Positions 23,284 to 35,447 of a DNA stretch of 64,000 bases are shown piece after piece. Made by a program: the position numbers and the translations under genes. The number at the start of each line of letters is the position of its first letter. The first letter of the stretch is position 1. Source of the DNA: Holacanthus passer (taxonomy: Eukaryota; Chordata; Actinopteri; Pomacanthidae); the NCBI GenBank assembly GCA_025331565.1, contig JAFREQ010000094.1, forward strand, positions 558,001 through 622,000, written 5' to 3'. The notes beneath the pieces were generated by a model that was given only the letters and a program-made list of their open reading frames with translations, was not told the origin of the DNA and did no database searches.

Positions 23284-24726
23284 ATATGTATATGTTTGTG
23301 TGACAGTTTAGAGCTGTGTTTCCAGGAACTCAAACCCGGCTCCCTCTCCTTGTGTTTATATCTCATAAAAGTAGAAGAACACAAAGGAGCTGTCACAAGT
23401 CTCACTCTGTGATTTTTCTCCACGACCCCTCAAGGCCGTTCATTAGAAAAAAGAATAAGAGAAAGGGAGAGAAAGAAAAAAGAAAACGGAGCAGGTGAAG
23501 AGATGAAAAGCGAGCGAAGGCCTGACTCAACAGTATCGGGTGTTCAGGTGTGTTTACGCAGAGATCAGAGGTGAGAGGATGTGTGTGTGAGAGCGGGTGC
23601 GAGAGGGTCTCTCGCGTCATAGCAGAAGTGATTGGCTTCACCTCTTGTCAGGTGACTGGTGTCCTTAGCAACGACCTACCTCAGGGAGGGATCTGATAGG
23701 CTGCTCAGGCCCTGAGGTGACAGGTAAGGGTTGAGGTTCAGAGTGCGGTGGCCGGGGGTCTTATGTGGGGCAAAGAAGAGGGTTCAGCAACACAGATGAT
23801 CTGAACTGCTCTGCGTTTAAACAGCATCTTCCCAAAGACCTGCACAGGAGTGAAACAGAAAACCCTAAAGCATTTATATGAAAATAATTGGTTGATACTA
23901 ATGAACATAATGCAGCAATGATTCAATTGAAATAATTGGTAAAAAAAAAGTTCTTCCTTTTTTTCCTTTTCTGTTTTATTATTTGATAAATAACACATGT
24001 AACAGAAGCAACCAATCCCTATAAATTGGATCTCATCTGCAACTGAAATAAAAAGTCATTATAAAGGACATGATCTGATAAAAAAAAAATGTTGAAAAAA
24101 TGTTCACAAATACAAACAAAATGAAGAAATATGCAATGCAATATAGCACCAGTCAGCTGACACTCATATCAATCATATACAGTTTATATAAAAATGAGAT
24201 TCCATTTACATAAATAAAGCAACATTTTTTTTTGCCACCAATCATTTTTTATTACTTTTTGAAATCATAAATAAATAAATACTGAGGCATCCCTAATTTT
24301 GTAAAAGAACTCTTGAATTCTTTTAATTTCATTTCCACGTGTCCCCTTTTGTTAACAGTGCCTTTATTTTCCTCCACATACCACGGAAAGGGAGAAACAG
24401 GGAGCGGTGGTATTTGTCTGATTATGAGAATGAATGAATAACTTCCTGCTGCTGGTGGAGAGAGTGGGTGTGTGAGTGTGTTTGTTATCTAGCCCGGGTG
24501 TTTTATCAGGATCAAACAGCAGCTTGGGCATTAGCTACAGAGGACTCTGCTCTTTTATCTGCACTGGCGGGGATGATAATTCTGTTCATTCAGAAAGTAG
24601 GAGCAACAGAGGTAGGCTGTGTTCAAGGAAAAACTGTTAAGGCAGGGGATTTGGTGAAGGGATTTCACCCACATAAGTCTCACGCAACACATCCAGATCA
24701 CTGAAAGACACAAGTCGAGCGTCTTC

Positions 24727-24830
24727 TTCTTCCCTTGCTCAAGAGCAACTCGGCAGACATCAGTATAGGAAGAGTCACAGCTTTTCCTGTATGGGAGTTG
24801 AACCAAGTCACCTTTTAGTCCCAAACCTTC
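24727..24830 (-). repeat. Dispersed repeat fragment with tRNA-like B box
   Basis: cccttgctcaagagcaactc, then tgtatgggagttgaaccaag and tcaccttttagtcccaaacc, match the common fish phrase 'cttgctcaaggac...gggattgaaccagtgaccttttggtc'. On the minus strand ggttcaactcc resembles a polymerase III B box, suggesting an old SINE-related fragment. Confidence 0.4.
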
Positions 24831-24843
24831 TTTTCCATCATTA

Positions 24844-25315
24844 TATAACTGTGATTCCAAAAAAAACTGGGAAACTGTGTTAGACGTAAATAAAAACAGA
24901 ACGCAATCAAGTGTCTCTATGTAGTAATCTCCTTTAGCCAATCATGTGTTTGACAAAGTGTTGAACCTCTCTCCATCCTTGCTTGTGAACGACTGAGTCT
25001 TTCCAGGATGAACCTTTCATACCCAATCATGATACTATCACCTGTTACCAATGAACCTGTTTACCTGTGGAATGATCCAAACAGGTGTTTTTGGATCAGT
25101 CCACAACTTTCACAGTCTTTTGTTGCTCCTGTCTCAACTCGTTTGAAACATGTTGCTGCCATCAAATTCAGAATAAGCAGATATTTACAAAAATCAATGA
25201 AGCTGATGAGGTCAAACATTCAATATATTGTCTTTGTATTGTTTTCAGTTTCAATCACATTCTGTTTTATTTATGTTTTACACGGTGTCCCAACTTTCTT
25301 GGAATCGGGGTTGTA
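24844..25315. mobile_element. Nonautonomous terminal-inverted-repeat DNA transposon
   Basis: The ends are inverted copies. The left end reads tataactgtgattccaaaaa then aaactgggaaactgtgttag. The reverse complement of the right end reads tacaaccccgattccaagaa then agttgggacaccgtgtaaaa. Homology runs about 60 bp from each end, including the aataaaaacaga word. The interior (gtttgaaacatgttgctgcc atcaaattcagaataagcag and beyond) also matches a highly abundant fish element known to me. It has no transposase; the 113- and 95-residue open frames inside are the kind of false genes this repeat creates. No clear target duplication flanks it. I leave the superfamily open. Confidence 0.75.
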
Positions 25316-25721
25316 CCACCGCCTCTTACACTTCCCAAACCTCTGGTGATTTTCCACTCTGCCTCATTGTAGTGAATAGACGGAGGTACAGTTGTTCCAG
25401 AATGACTGCCAACAAGTCATCCCTGATGAACATGTTTGTTCTTCATTCAGAGGAAGCTTCCCTTTGGGCTGTGTGTTGGACTGTGTTAGTGTCCCCAAAG
25501 GAAGGGCAGTTACTATCTTGGAGAGGATGCAGCGTCCCAACAGTAGTTTTTGGGAAGGGCGAGAGCGTGACGCATCGGTTTTCCAGGCACAGATATTCTT
25601 GATCTTGGCATTCAAAGTATCAACACCCTACTTCTGTAACCAGCTGTATCAAGAACTATTGCCAATCACTCCTGATTGGATGTTGTGTCCATTTAAAGGG
25701 AGTTTGTACACTTGTCTGAAG

Positions 25722-26010
25722 GAATAGTTTTGGAAAATGTGCTTCCTTATGTTCTTGTTCGATTTGAAGATCACTCTCTTGTCTATGCAGTAAATATGAA
25801 GCCACTGTGAGCAGACGGTTAGTTAGCTTAACATAAAGACTGAAAGCAAAGGCAACTGGCTAGCTTGACTCTGTCCTGGGCTAACAAAATCCACCTAAAG
25901 CTTAAAATTAACACATCATATGTGATTTGTTAAAGATGTAACAGGGACTACTTCTTGCCTCAGTCACCAGGCAAGTTACTGGTCCAAGAAATAATCTGGC
26001 ACATTTCCCT
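25722..26010 (+). repeat. Teleost interspersed repeat ('gttagcttagcataaagactg' family)
   Basis: In order: aggaatagttttggaaaatg, actctcttgtctatgcagta, aatatgaagccactgtgagc, agttagcttaacataaagac, tagcttgactctgtcctggg, taacaaaatccacctaaagc. These match a common percomorph repeat that contains 'ctcatgtctgtgcggtaaatatgaagctacagccagcagccggttagcttagc'. The start of a related family is also seen at 37012-37110. Class not assigned. Confidence 0.6.
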
Positions 26011-26265
26011 ACTTTAAAGGTGAATTGTTGTTATTACACTTTTTTGTATAGAATGAACATGATACTTAAGTTAATGGTAGTCTTATATTTAATGAACAGA
26101 TGTGAGTATCAATCTTCTCACTCTCTCTGGCAGAGCGAATAAACACAGTCACCAACTGTTCCTTTAATCATGAAGACAAAGCAGAGAAAATGCACGTTCC
26201 CCGCTTGAAACGTGTTGTTATTCTAAATTATTAAGTCCCGTCTCGTCTGCTCTTGTATCTATTAG

Positions 26266-26350
26266 TCTCCGGTGGATCCACGGTTTCAGGGGACTTCCGC
26301 TCTCAGCTGAGGGTGGCCTCAGAGATCATCCAGAGACAGACACAGAGCAG
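26266..26350 (+). CDS. Candidate internal coding exon, product not recognised
   Basis: An 85-nt segment sits between a plausible acceptor (pyrimidine-rich tract ending in attag at 26261-26265) and a good donor (GAGCAG then gtatgg from 26351). One frame is open throughout, using two leading and two trailing split-codon bases, and reads in part SGDFRSQLRVASEIIQRQ. Third codon positions are mostly G or C, while the flanks are AT-rich. The peptide would be polar, with a likely helical, Gln/Arg-rich C-terminal half. I do not recognise the protein. The exon is asymmetric (it needs one base from the previous exon and leaves two for the next), so it cannot be skipped without a frame change. No partner exon was found nearby, which fits a gene with very large introns. 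Alternatively it is a chance open stretch or a conserved noncoding element. Confidence 0.35.
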
Positions 26351-27639
26351 GTATGGCTTAACATAATCCACCTAAATGAACTCTCTGGGTGACAGCCAGA
26401 CAGTGAACAGCATGTGCATGCAGTACACCTACATATACATACATTCCCTCCCCTCCCTCCCCTCTCAGTTCATACAAGGAGATCTTTGACATGATAATTA
26501 CATGAAGTGCCTCTTCAATTATATAGAACACTATGAATCATCCGTGTTGCTCTTTTAACAGATGAACACACCTGCATACACCTGAACGTCTCTCACCACC
26601 TTGGGCAAGCACAGTGTGCAGAAAACCCACCCGGCAATTTGGTAATGTTTCCCCAATTGAGGATCGAGTATATAATGAGTATGGGAAGATCTACCCACGG
26701 TGTATATTTTCATTGCATATTAAATCATTGCTCTCCCACTCTGACAAGGTCTTTGAAGTGTCAGGGAGCAGACATTTTCTTGCCAGATATATGGATTTTT
26801 CTCCCAACCCCCTTAATTTTAGTACAACACAATGCAGAGTGAGGGACAGGGAGGAGGGGGGGCGGTGAGGAGTGTGGGTCTTTCGTTAGATGTGTTCTTA
26901 CCCTATCCAGAGTAAAATATCCCTCTAGCTTTGATGTGCTACCTTCCACCGCCCTTCTTGGAGAGTGATCATGCGCACACACATGCTTGCTTTTCAGCCA
27001 GGTATACATACAGTAGATGAGGCTAATGGTGTGTGTTTACATGCATGTGTGTGTGCCACTTTTTGTGCATGTGTGAAGGTGTGTGCGCACATGCAGCCTT
27101 TGAGGTTGCACCGCTTGCCAGGATCCCTTTATTCAAGACATGGTACAACAGGGATTCGACTGGCTTTTGGGAGATTTAATCGCTCTGGGAGTTTGAGTGA
27201 GCAAGAGGAAATACCCTTAACAAGCAGAGTCAAAGTGTGATTAGCGTTCATTTTTTCCTCAAGTCTGTTAGTTTATGTGCGCGCCGGCCTGTTCTGGTGA
27301 CTCACATCCCTCAAGTAATGACACATTATCCCTCAACACACACAGTAAGCCCCCGCTACTTTACAGCCATGATCAAAAGCAGTAGTCATACATGTTGTTT
27401 CATCACTCTTATCCACTAACTAAGCCCAATCATTGCTTTTATGACAAATCTCAAGTTGCTGCTTTTATGATAAATCCTTCAGCTATGTCGGGCCCTGTGC
27501 TTCCATTTATGTTCAAACCCAAAATCTTGAAGCCCCAATCCTGGCTTTCATGACAAATCAGGAACTTTAAGTTGCAACTCTGTTACGTTTATGACAAACT
27601 TCCAACCTCAGGCCCAGAGGTTCTGCTCAGGATGAACTT

Positions 27640-28030
27640 CTAACCTTAAGCCAGCCGCGCGGCCTTAACGAGGGTTCTGCCAGTTCGGTCCGGCGGTAAT
27701 ATAGTTCCCCCCTGCCCTCCCCAGTTGGACACTAACGAGACGCCGCACACTGACCTCTGCAGTGGCTCAAATTAGATGTAAATTGTGCCTGATTTTTACG
27801 GGGGTCCCTAACGCGATCCAGATCCCCCCGCCATCGCGGCCATCGGGTCAACGGCGTGAGAACGTCTCGCTCCCTAACGACATTTGGAGTGGTCGATGAG
27901 AGGGGTCGCGGGTAATGGTGACCTCACTGGCCTACACTTCACTTCCTTCTAATTAGAGTGCTGGGCCAGATCAAAGGAGCCAACCGCATCGCAGCAGGAG
28001 AGCTACTGAAGAAGGAGGGAGGGTAGTAAA
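27640..28030. promoter_or_regulatory. CpG-rich unique segment, candidate conserved noncoding element
   Basis: CpGs are far denser than elsewhere between about 27650 and 27915 (for example gccgcgcggcc, atcgcggccatcgggtcaac). TAACG occurs four times, at 27666, 27733, 27809 and 27875, twice as ccctaacg. The right part has ctaattagag (homeodomain) and cagatcaaagg, an optimal TCF/LEF site, at 27968-27977. A strong pyrimidine tract plus cag at 27704-27724 resembles a splice acceptor, but the following frames give no recognised peptide. Confidence 0.35.
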
Positions 28031-30811
28031 GACGAAGAGGAGGAGGAGGAGGTAGAAAACTTTTTCTATAAGTAATGGGGTGCAGTGAGGATGGGGGAGA
28101 ATTTGAGGGGTTTTTTCATTAGTCCTGGAGGTCACTGGGGCACTCAACCTGTGTGCAGCGGTATGGACCCTCTTCTATAGGTGGCAGGAGTGCCTTACAG
28201 AGGAGAGACTTATAGAGAGGTAGTGGAGGGGAGAATGTGTTTGTGTGAGAGGTGGAGAAGGAGGAGAGAGGGGCGGAGGGCACAGGAGAGAATAAACCAT
28301 TATTTCATGGGCTTTCAGGAGAGCCACGCACCTCGCCGCTGTTTGCCGGCCTGCTCTGTGTCTGCCCACGGCTGTGGAGACGGACCCAGACACACAGGAA
28401 GTGGAACATTTGGCACTTCCTCTCTCATCGATGTGTGCGGCTTAAGCCCCCCTTAAACATATGGACAAATGCAAAGTGGATGTGCACACAAACACACAAC
28501 ATTTATCTTTTGTGGAAACCATGGACAGACTGTCACAATAACAGGCACCAGATTACATCTGTTTCCACAGTTACTAATGAGAGCACAAGCAGGATGGATT
28601 AGAATATATAATTGAAGATGTCCACCCTGAGACTTTTTGTTCCAGGGGAGTAAGAGTGTGAAGGTAACAAGATATAAAACAGTGCAGAGAGTTCCTGGAA
28701 ATCACAGCTGTTAGAAAGATTATGGTGAATTTCTATATGAGACGTATTATGTGTTTTGTCTTCAAAGACTAAAAAAGGAATAGATAAAATAAATGCATTT
28801 TGAAAGCATATGTTTAAAATGCAGTAACTTTGTAAATTGAGAATGAGCTTAGCTGGCATGAATTAATGAATGAATGGACCATTTTATTCCTGTCCATGAC
28901 GCTCGTGGGTTTATTTGGACACAATCAAAAAATTCTGATATGTATTTCCACCAACATCTTATAACAAAAAATGTTCTCATGCAAGAAGTAAAGAGGCTTT
29001 GTTGTCATAAACAAAAGTTCCTGCTTCTCCTCCTGGAAGGCTCAGATCAGGGTAAAAAAGTCCACCCTCCATATTTGTATAGGTGGTGATTTATTTTGGA
29101 TGATTATAATTGTGCACAACAGAAGTGCCTGAAAAACTGGAGTAAAATAGGTATTTGAAACTTGGAGCTCTGCGACGAGGACACTTGTGTGGCTGTTTCA
29201 AGATGGAATGGATTCTTGAATGATGCTGAAGTTGCCTGCTTTCTGATTCCTGACCTGCTTTGTCTTATTAGCTAAATCTGAATTGATTAATTAATCCTTA
29301 TGCCGAAAGTTGTTGCGAAACATTTCTTTTAAATGAGGCAAACATGTATGTGGCGAACACTTGAAGTGCTCTTGAAGGGTTGTAGAGAACACTGCGTTCT
29401 TTCACATCTATGGATCCCGTAAGTGCTAGGACACTATGTTCTCTGGAGTCAAGTTTCAAGGCAGAGCCCCAAAATGCGCTGGGCTGTTATGAATGTATGG
29501 CATGCTATGTTCATTACACGTGTTGTTGTTGCTCCGGTGTTGCTCTTGCATAATAATTAGTGTGATTGTTTTACAGTGTATCATACCAATTTGAACACTT
29601 TAATGACTAGGTCTGAGTACGGGAGCGTGTTCCAGTGCTGTTACTATAAAACCTAATCAACTTTTTATTAATGTTAACCGTATGCTTGGAATGCAGACCA
29701 GTGTTATACAGCGTAACAAGCTTTCAGTGGTAATTTTCCAGTGATCTGCTACCTAAACTCAGTCAAATCCAATGGTGTTTGTCCGTGAGCTGGATGAAAC
29801 GGAGGATATCGCTCCACTGTGGTGCTGACCTCTCGATATATGCTCATAAGCATGCTGTGGATGGCGAGATTGGGAATTTCATATGCTGGGAGCTATGTGT
29901 AGGGATCAGCGAACAGTGAAACGGCAGCCTGGGAAGGTCACGGTGCTTTGATGGAACCAGAATTCCAGGAGCTTCCTGTAATCGTGGGATAAGGCTGTGT
30001 CATCCCTGTCACTCACCTGGATTTATCAGCAGGAAATCTGGAAATGAGACGGCATTCCTGCCCCCTTTGGGAACTCCGACGGCTCGAACGGCAGACAAAG
30101 AGGGCCACAGTCACAGATGAGATGCGATTTGACACTGTGCACACTGCTATCTCATGCCTTGTCAAAAGATATGATCTTTCAAGATATGTTTTGTGTGTCC
30201 GTAACCAAACTACAGGGAGAGTTTTGTTAAAATAAACCTCTCACAGTGATTAAAAACCTGTTTGTTAAAGTCAAAAACCAGACCCTCTCCAGGCAGCCCC
30301 GTACACCCCTCGGGGCGAACCACTGAACTATGTACAACCCCCTACTATTGATGTTGACATGTTCACTGACCTAGTCTATCAACACACACACATACACACA
30401 CACGCATAATTGGTCTACCCTCTCGGTGCTAACTGGCGCTGATATCATCTTTGTCGTCTGATACGCTCTGATTTGACCCCAGTATGTGCCTCGGCTGCCC
30501 TCTGGTTCTGTACGTACCCACCAGAGCACAAGACCCCCAGTGGGCTCAGTGACCCTGAGATGAGCTTCTCTCCAGGACCCTGCAGGGTTAGAAAACACTT
30601 CGTTCATTTATGGCATGTACGACCAACCGAGCCACAAATCACTGATATAAACCGTGTTGCCAGTTTGTGTGAATAAAATGTTATTTTATAGACAAAGAGC
30701 CGCATTCATAGGAACACTTAACATTTGTGAATGATGCCTGAGGTTGGGTGCTTTTTTTTTAAACGGCTTCTCATAAAGAACCACTGGAAATATTTGTTTA
30801 TAGTGTATGTA

Positions 30812-30870
30812 CAAATTCCAAAATGATGTCTTCAAATGTCTTGCTTTGTTTTCATTAATCCATGCATCCA
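30812..30870 (+). repeat. Fragment of the 'cgattaatcg' repeat family
   Basis: ccaaaatgatgtcttcaaat followed by gtcttgctttg matches the family's internal 'gatgacgtcttcaaatgtcttgttttgt' phrase. Only about 60 bp remain. Confidence 0.35.
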
Positions 30871-33754
30871 ATGTCTGCTATGGTTAATATAGCATGAGGA
30901 ATTATTGTTATATACTGCTGGGAATCACTAAAAAGTGTGATGAAATAATAAATAATTCTTGACATACTGGTTGTCCGTCAAACGTTCACACTTACGATAC
31001 GATTTGACCGTGAAACTGATATTAAATTGCATTTTGTGGGTTTTATGGATGTGAGTGCGCAGTGAGGATTTACTAACCTGCAGCACATGACAACATACCA
31101 TTTATTTTTCAAGCCGTGGCACATTCGTGACAGATGCCTTCATAGACGTGCACAGGAACACATATGCACTGTACTGCAACGTACACACCTGTGATGATTC
31201 ACATGGTGTCATTCAGGCATGAACAAGCTGACAAACAGCCGGCTATCTGCACCAGCTCATTATGGTAACAATTATTGGGGTAATCAATCGGCCAAATTAT
31301 AGACCAATAACTGAGGCCTTATTGTCTGACGGGAAAGACAGCGGCCTTCTTCTTCGCTGTCCGGCCCCAGTGCATCATTTTGGGCTTGACCCCTTGCGCC
31401 CCTTGAACCCCTCCGCTCTCTTCCCTACCCCTAATACCTTCCTGTCTCCATTATCGGGCTGTGGAGGTCACGCTGTGTAAAGGTCAGGTTTTGGGGGTCA
31501 TGCTGTCACTCAGGCGGGCGCCAAAAATAGGTGCCGTGTGATTTTAACCACGGAAGAGCTGGAAGCTACGGTCCAACAGCGTGCTGAGTTATGTGTTCAC
31601 GTCATTAACCTCCTTTACACAGAGCTTAGCGTGCACTCCCAAACACCCACACATGTGCATTAGAGAATGGGCTACTGTACATTGACTTAACAACTGTATA
31701 GATGTTGTTTGACCCAAATACCAAGTTCATTGTTCACAACACAAAAGCAGACTAACTGGAAGAAAACAGTTCTTTAAACTAGCCCACAGGAATCCAGTGA
31801 TAATAGCTGGGAGGAGAAGTGGCCAGGCTGTTAAAACGCTGGTTAAAAATCCTTGGGGTTGGCTGCAGCAGGCCTCTGGCTCTGCATACAGGGGCACTCT
31901 GACGGATGTTTGCTGGCACCAGTGGAGCTTTCAGCCACGGTAGTAACGCTGCCATGTAAATCAAAGATGCCCTCTTAGCTCCTCAGCATAAATCAATCAC
32001 ATCCCTGCTACCACAGTCTGCAGGAGCTGAATGGGCCTGCATCGTGGGCTGCATTCCCAAACAGCGTCTCACCTGCGCTGCGGTGGCAACGTGACTGTTA
32101 TGGCTTAGCAGGACTGTCTCTTCCTCTCTGTCTCTGTTAACACTTGCATCCTTGCATTAACTGAGATCTCGTCAACTCGCCGCAACATGAGAATACTTCT
32201 TAAGGCTCCTGTGAACAGGACGAGGTGATGTACCTCATTAACTGACACGCAAGTGACAAATGGTGCACTGTCTTGTAAGTGTGGGCAGGTATCTACAGTT
32301 ACCTGGAAGCTAAGAGGAAATAGTTTACCTTACAAGTCAGGTTATGCATGCTTAAGATTCCCTGCATGTGCTGTGGGAGTGTGTTTAGAAGTCCTTATCT
32401 ACACTGAAACAGAAAGCACTGCAGAGCAAAGGGCACTGTCAAGAGACGGAGGATGTAAAATATCCAAAGTCAGTCACTTGGCAGGCATCGCAGTTTTTGT
32501 TTTTGGTGTCTTTTTATGACTCCTAATGCCGCACATGCACAAATATGTGATTGCGTGTTGCAGCAAAATCTTGGCACTGAGGTTTTGTTTGTTCTCAGTT
32601 TTCTGTTGTTTTGTGTTTGCGGGGTTGTTGACAGGTTCTGTCAGATTAGACCCCAGACCAGTCACTTTCCTCGTGAGTAAAATGAGGTTTCGGGGATTCA
32701 TTTTCATTTCTAACAAATGTGCGCCAGCCTCAAAATCGGCTATGAATATTGAACGTCTTTCACCCGAAGACGGGGAGGGAACAAATCGTATTTGACATTT
32801 CCCTGAAAAGGAAGAAAAATGATAATAAATCACACCTGTGTGAGGTTGTCTTCTTCCTCGAGAGGATGTGAAGTTTTGGAACTGCCCTTATCTGCCGCTA
32901 TAAAGATTCTTGCCTCCTGACCCAGAAAGGCAGGCCTGTAATAAGAACCATCAAATCATGTGATTGATCGCCCAACGCCGCTGAGAAGAGAGAATGCAAC
33001 AGGCTGGATGGGCCAGTGCTTGCCAACGCTGAGGATGGTATGTGGGTGTGTGTGAAAAAAAAAAAGTGAAGATGAGATGGAGAGAGCGAAAGAAGGAGAG
33101 AGACTTGTTTAATAGGGAGGATGGGGGGCACGTCGCTTTTTTTTTTTTTCTTTCAAGAGAGAGATGACAGATGGAAAGAGAGGCTTAGAAGAGACAAGGA
33201 AAAAAAAGTGGAAAAACGAGACTAAAGAAGTTGACATCAAGAGGAAGGGAAGGTCGGACGAGTCAGAATGAGAGGGATCAGCGACAGAGACCCCATTAAC
33301 CTGCAGCCAGGTGTAAATCACACAGGAGGGCCGCCAGTCGGGGCCTCGCTTTCCGCTAAAGGACCTCGTTTGTTCGTCTGACCTACTGATTACCGCCTCT
33401 GTTTCTCAACAGCCTCGTCTCGCAGCAGTTAAAATCCCAACGAAGTGACATTCGCATGACTGATGCCCTGCAAGCACAATGAGCTGAGAGGCAGAGGGAG
33501 TGGAGGAGTTCCATTTTGCATACCTGATGTCATATTTAAGTCTTTACAGCTCAGTTTTCTCAAAGCAGTTCAAGACAAGTGGCTGCACATGTGCCTGAGT
33601 GGGTGGAAGCATACTGTCGAGTGTACTTGTATTTCTTGTACGTTTTGCATTCAGTTGTGTGTTTGCATATGAGCGAGAATCACTTTACGGGTGAAAATGT
33701 GTGAGTTCCCCAAACGGCTTCGAAGCTGTGATATGCTGGTGTCGTAATCTCCTC

Positions 33755-34030
33755 TAATCCGATTAGTTTCATGTATAAACTTGGTCCTGCGGGCGATGAG
33801 GGACGAGGAGACGCAACACAGACTCTCTCCGAGACCTCCGTCACACCTGGAGCTTCCAACTTCCAGTCGTCACACTCGAGTGAACGGAAGTCTGATCCCT
33901 GATAAGGATCGCGGGTCTCCGGGATCGGGGTTCAACAGACACAAGACGCTCGGGAGGAGAAACGACGAGAGAGTGAAAAGATGATAGAGAGTGAAACTGT
34001 GGGAAAGCAGCTAAATGTGCGGTTGGTATG
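33755..34030 (+). promoter_or_regulatory. Promoter-like segment: P3 homeodomain palindrome, TATA box, CpG-rich first-exon-like region
   Basis: TAATCCGATTA at 33755-33765 is the palindromic dimer site preferred by paired-class homeodomains with Lys50 (Goosecoid, Otx, Pitx type). TATAAA follows at 33774-33779. About 20 bp further on, a markedly CpG-rich stretch begins. It holds an ATG at 33796 that opens a 62-codon frame ending at 33984, starting MRDEETQHRL; I do not recognise the peptide. A donor-like GGTATGT lies at 34025-34031. The spacing fits a TATA promoter with a start near 33805, in which case the ATG at 33796 would lie upstream of the start and not be used. It could equally be a CpG-rich conserved element. 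Everything functional here is inference from motifs. Confidence 0.3.
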
Positions 34031-34045
34031 TATGTATTCCTAGGT

Positions 34046-34068
34046 GGGTGGGTGGGGGCGGGGGAGGG
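34046..34068 (+). other. G-quadruplex motif with one-base loops
   Basis: Five G-runs (34046-34048, 34050-34052, 34054-34058, 34060-34064, 34066-34068) are separated by single bases T, T, C and A. Short-loop arrangements of this type form very stable parallel quadruplexes in vitro. It lies just downstream of the promoter-like segment at 33755-34030. Confidence 0.6.
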
Positions 34069-35447
34069 TTTGCGCTTGGATGGGGCGGGTGACAGAATGA
34101 TGATGGGGGCAGATCAGAGCCCAAAGCTGTTTTTTTTAAGGTGGGAAGGGTTGATTGATTAACGGTTTCAAGCCCTCAGGGGAAACCTGGGTTGAACTTC
34201 CTGTACTTTTCTCACGTGTTGCCACAAACTGTAGAAAACTTCACATCCTCTTCCTTAGGAAAAACACTCAACAAAACTCCTGGGATTTTTCAAACGTTAC
34301 AGAATAAATAATGTTTGTTTGCATCTATTGTCTGCTTAACTGGTTTCAGGGAGGTATGTTAGTATTTATTCAAGCTGCATTTGCATACATTTAAACATTG
34401 TTCAGCATTTTCTGCTGCAACACAGAACAGCAATAAATGACTATGACTAATAAACCTTCAAACCACCGTGTTTAGAAATCATCATGGTTTCATTCACACC
34501 CTGGAACTGTAACTCATGTAGCTGCTTTACCCCGAGGATGAACAGGCAGGAACAAGGTGCACTGTAAAATTTTTATGCATAAGTAAAAAACCTAAAGGAA
34601 CAATAGACTGTTTGTGAACGACTTGCGGAGGGGAAAGAGGCGGAGAGGAGAGAGTGGTTTGAGCAGAAGTTGTTGTGCAAGTTAAGAAGGAATGCAAAGT
34701 GTTTGAAAAGATATTAGATAAAGCTGGCAGAGGATTCTCTGTGTTTGGCTGAGAAGTGTCGCTGCGAACGCCAAGCCTCGTTCCTCCGGCGAGGCCCAGT
34801 ACTACAAGTGAACAGAATGCGCCGCAACACACACAGACAGTGTGCACACAACACATGCACACACACATTGCCCAAGGGGCTGTTAACAGGCTGCGTAGCG
34901 AGATAGGGACCGGGGAATTTAGTCACTGTGTGAAATTGGTTTCATTAGTTTGTGATTGGCAGATTGTGTAACAACAGTTGCATGAGGCTTGAGACAACTC
35001 AGTTTTTCCTATTTCATTGTATCTTATCAGCATTAGAAGCAGCTCTTGTCTGGCAGATGAGACGCTGCGATAACGAAAACAATCAGAAATGTTCTGTAAA
35101 AATGTGTTTTTTCTCGAGGCTTTTCCTAAACAATGTAAAACACAAATGAAATCTAGCTGTAATTTGTTTGCGAGATATTTTACATTGCAGCAACAGTACT
35201 GCTCGATGCTATGTCAGTGGTGAAACAGACCTGCTGTATCCACACATGCAGGCCTGGTGTGTGTCTGCACTGGAAATGTTCCTGCAGGTGCAAAGATGAA
35301 TTACGGGAGAACTAATGATTACACTGTCTACAAACACACTTTTAATGGTTTATGATTATTTGAACTCCAATTGAAATCATGGACACGTTTTCCTTTCACA
35401 TTTTTTCAATATCAGCTCGTTGTGTAATATTGTTTACACATACTCCT

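Larger units (their letters stand above)
17801..24720. other. No gene seen
   Basis: Mostly AT-rich unique sequence. 18560-18740 (ggcaattaaagggccttc, tctaatcagcggttaaataa) and CpG-rich 21015-21235, with a DR1-like AGGTCAGAGGTCG at 21027-21039, could be conserved elements. 22690-24450 is very AT-rich with microsatellites and no recognisable genes. Confidence 0.4.
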
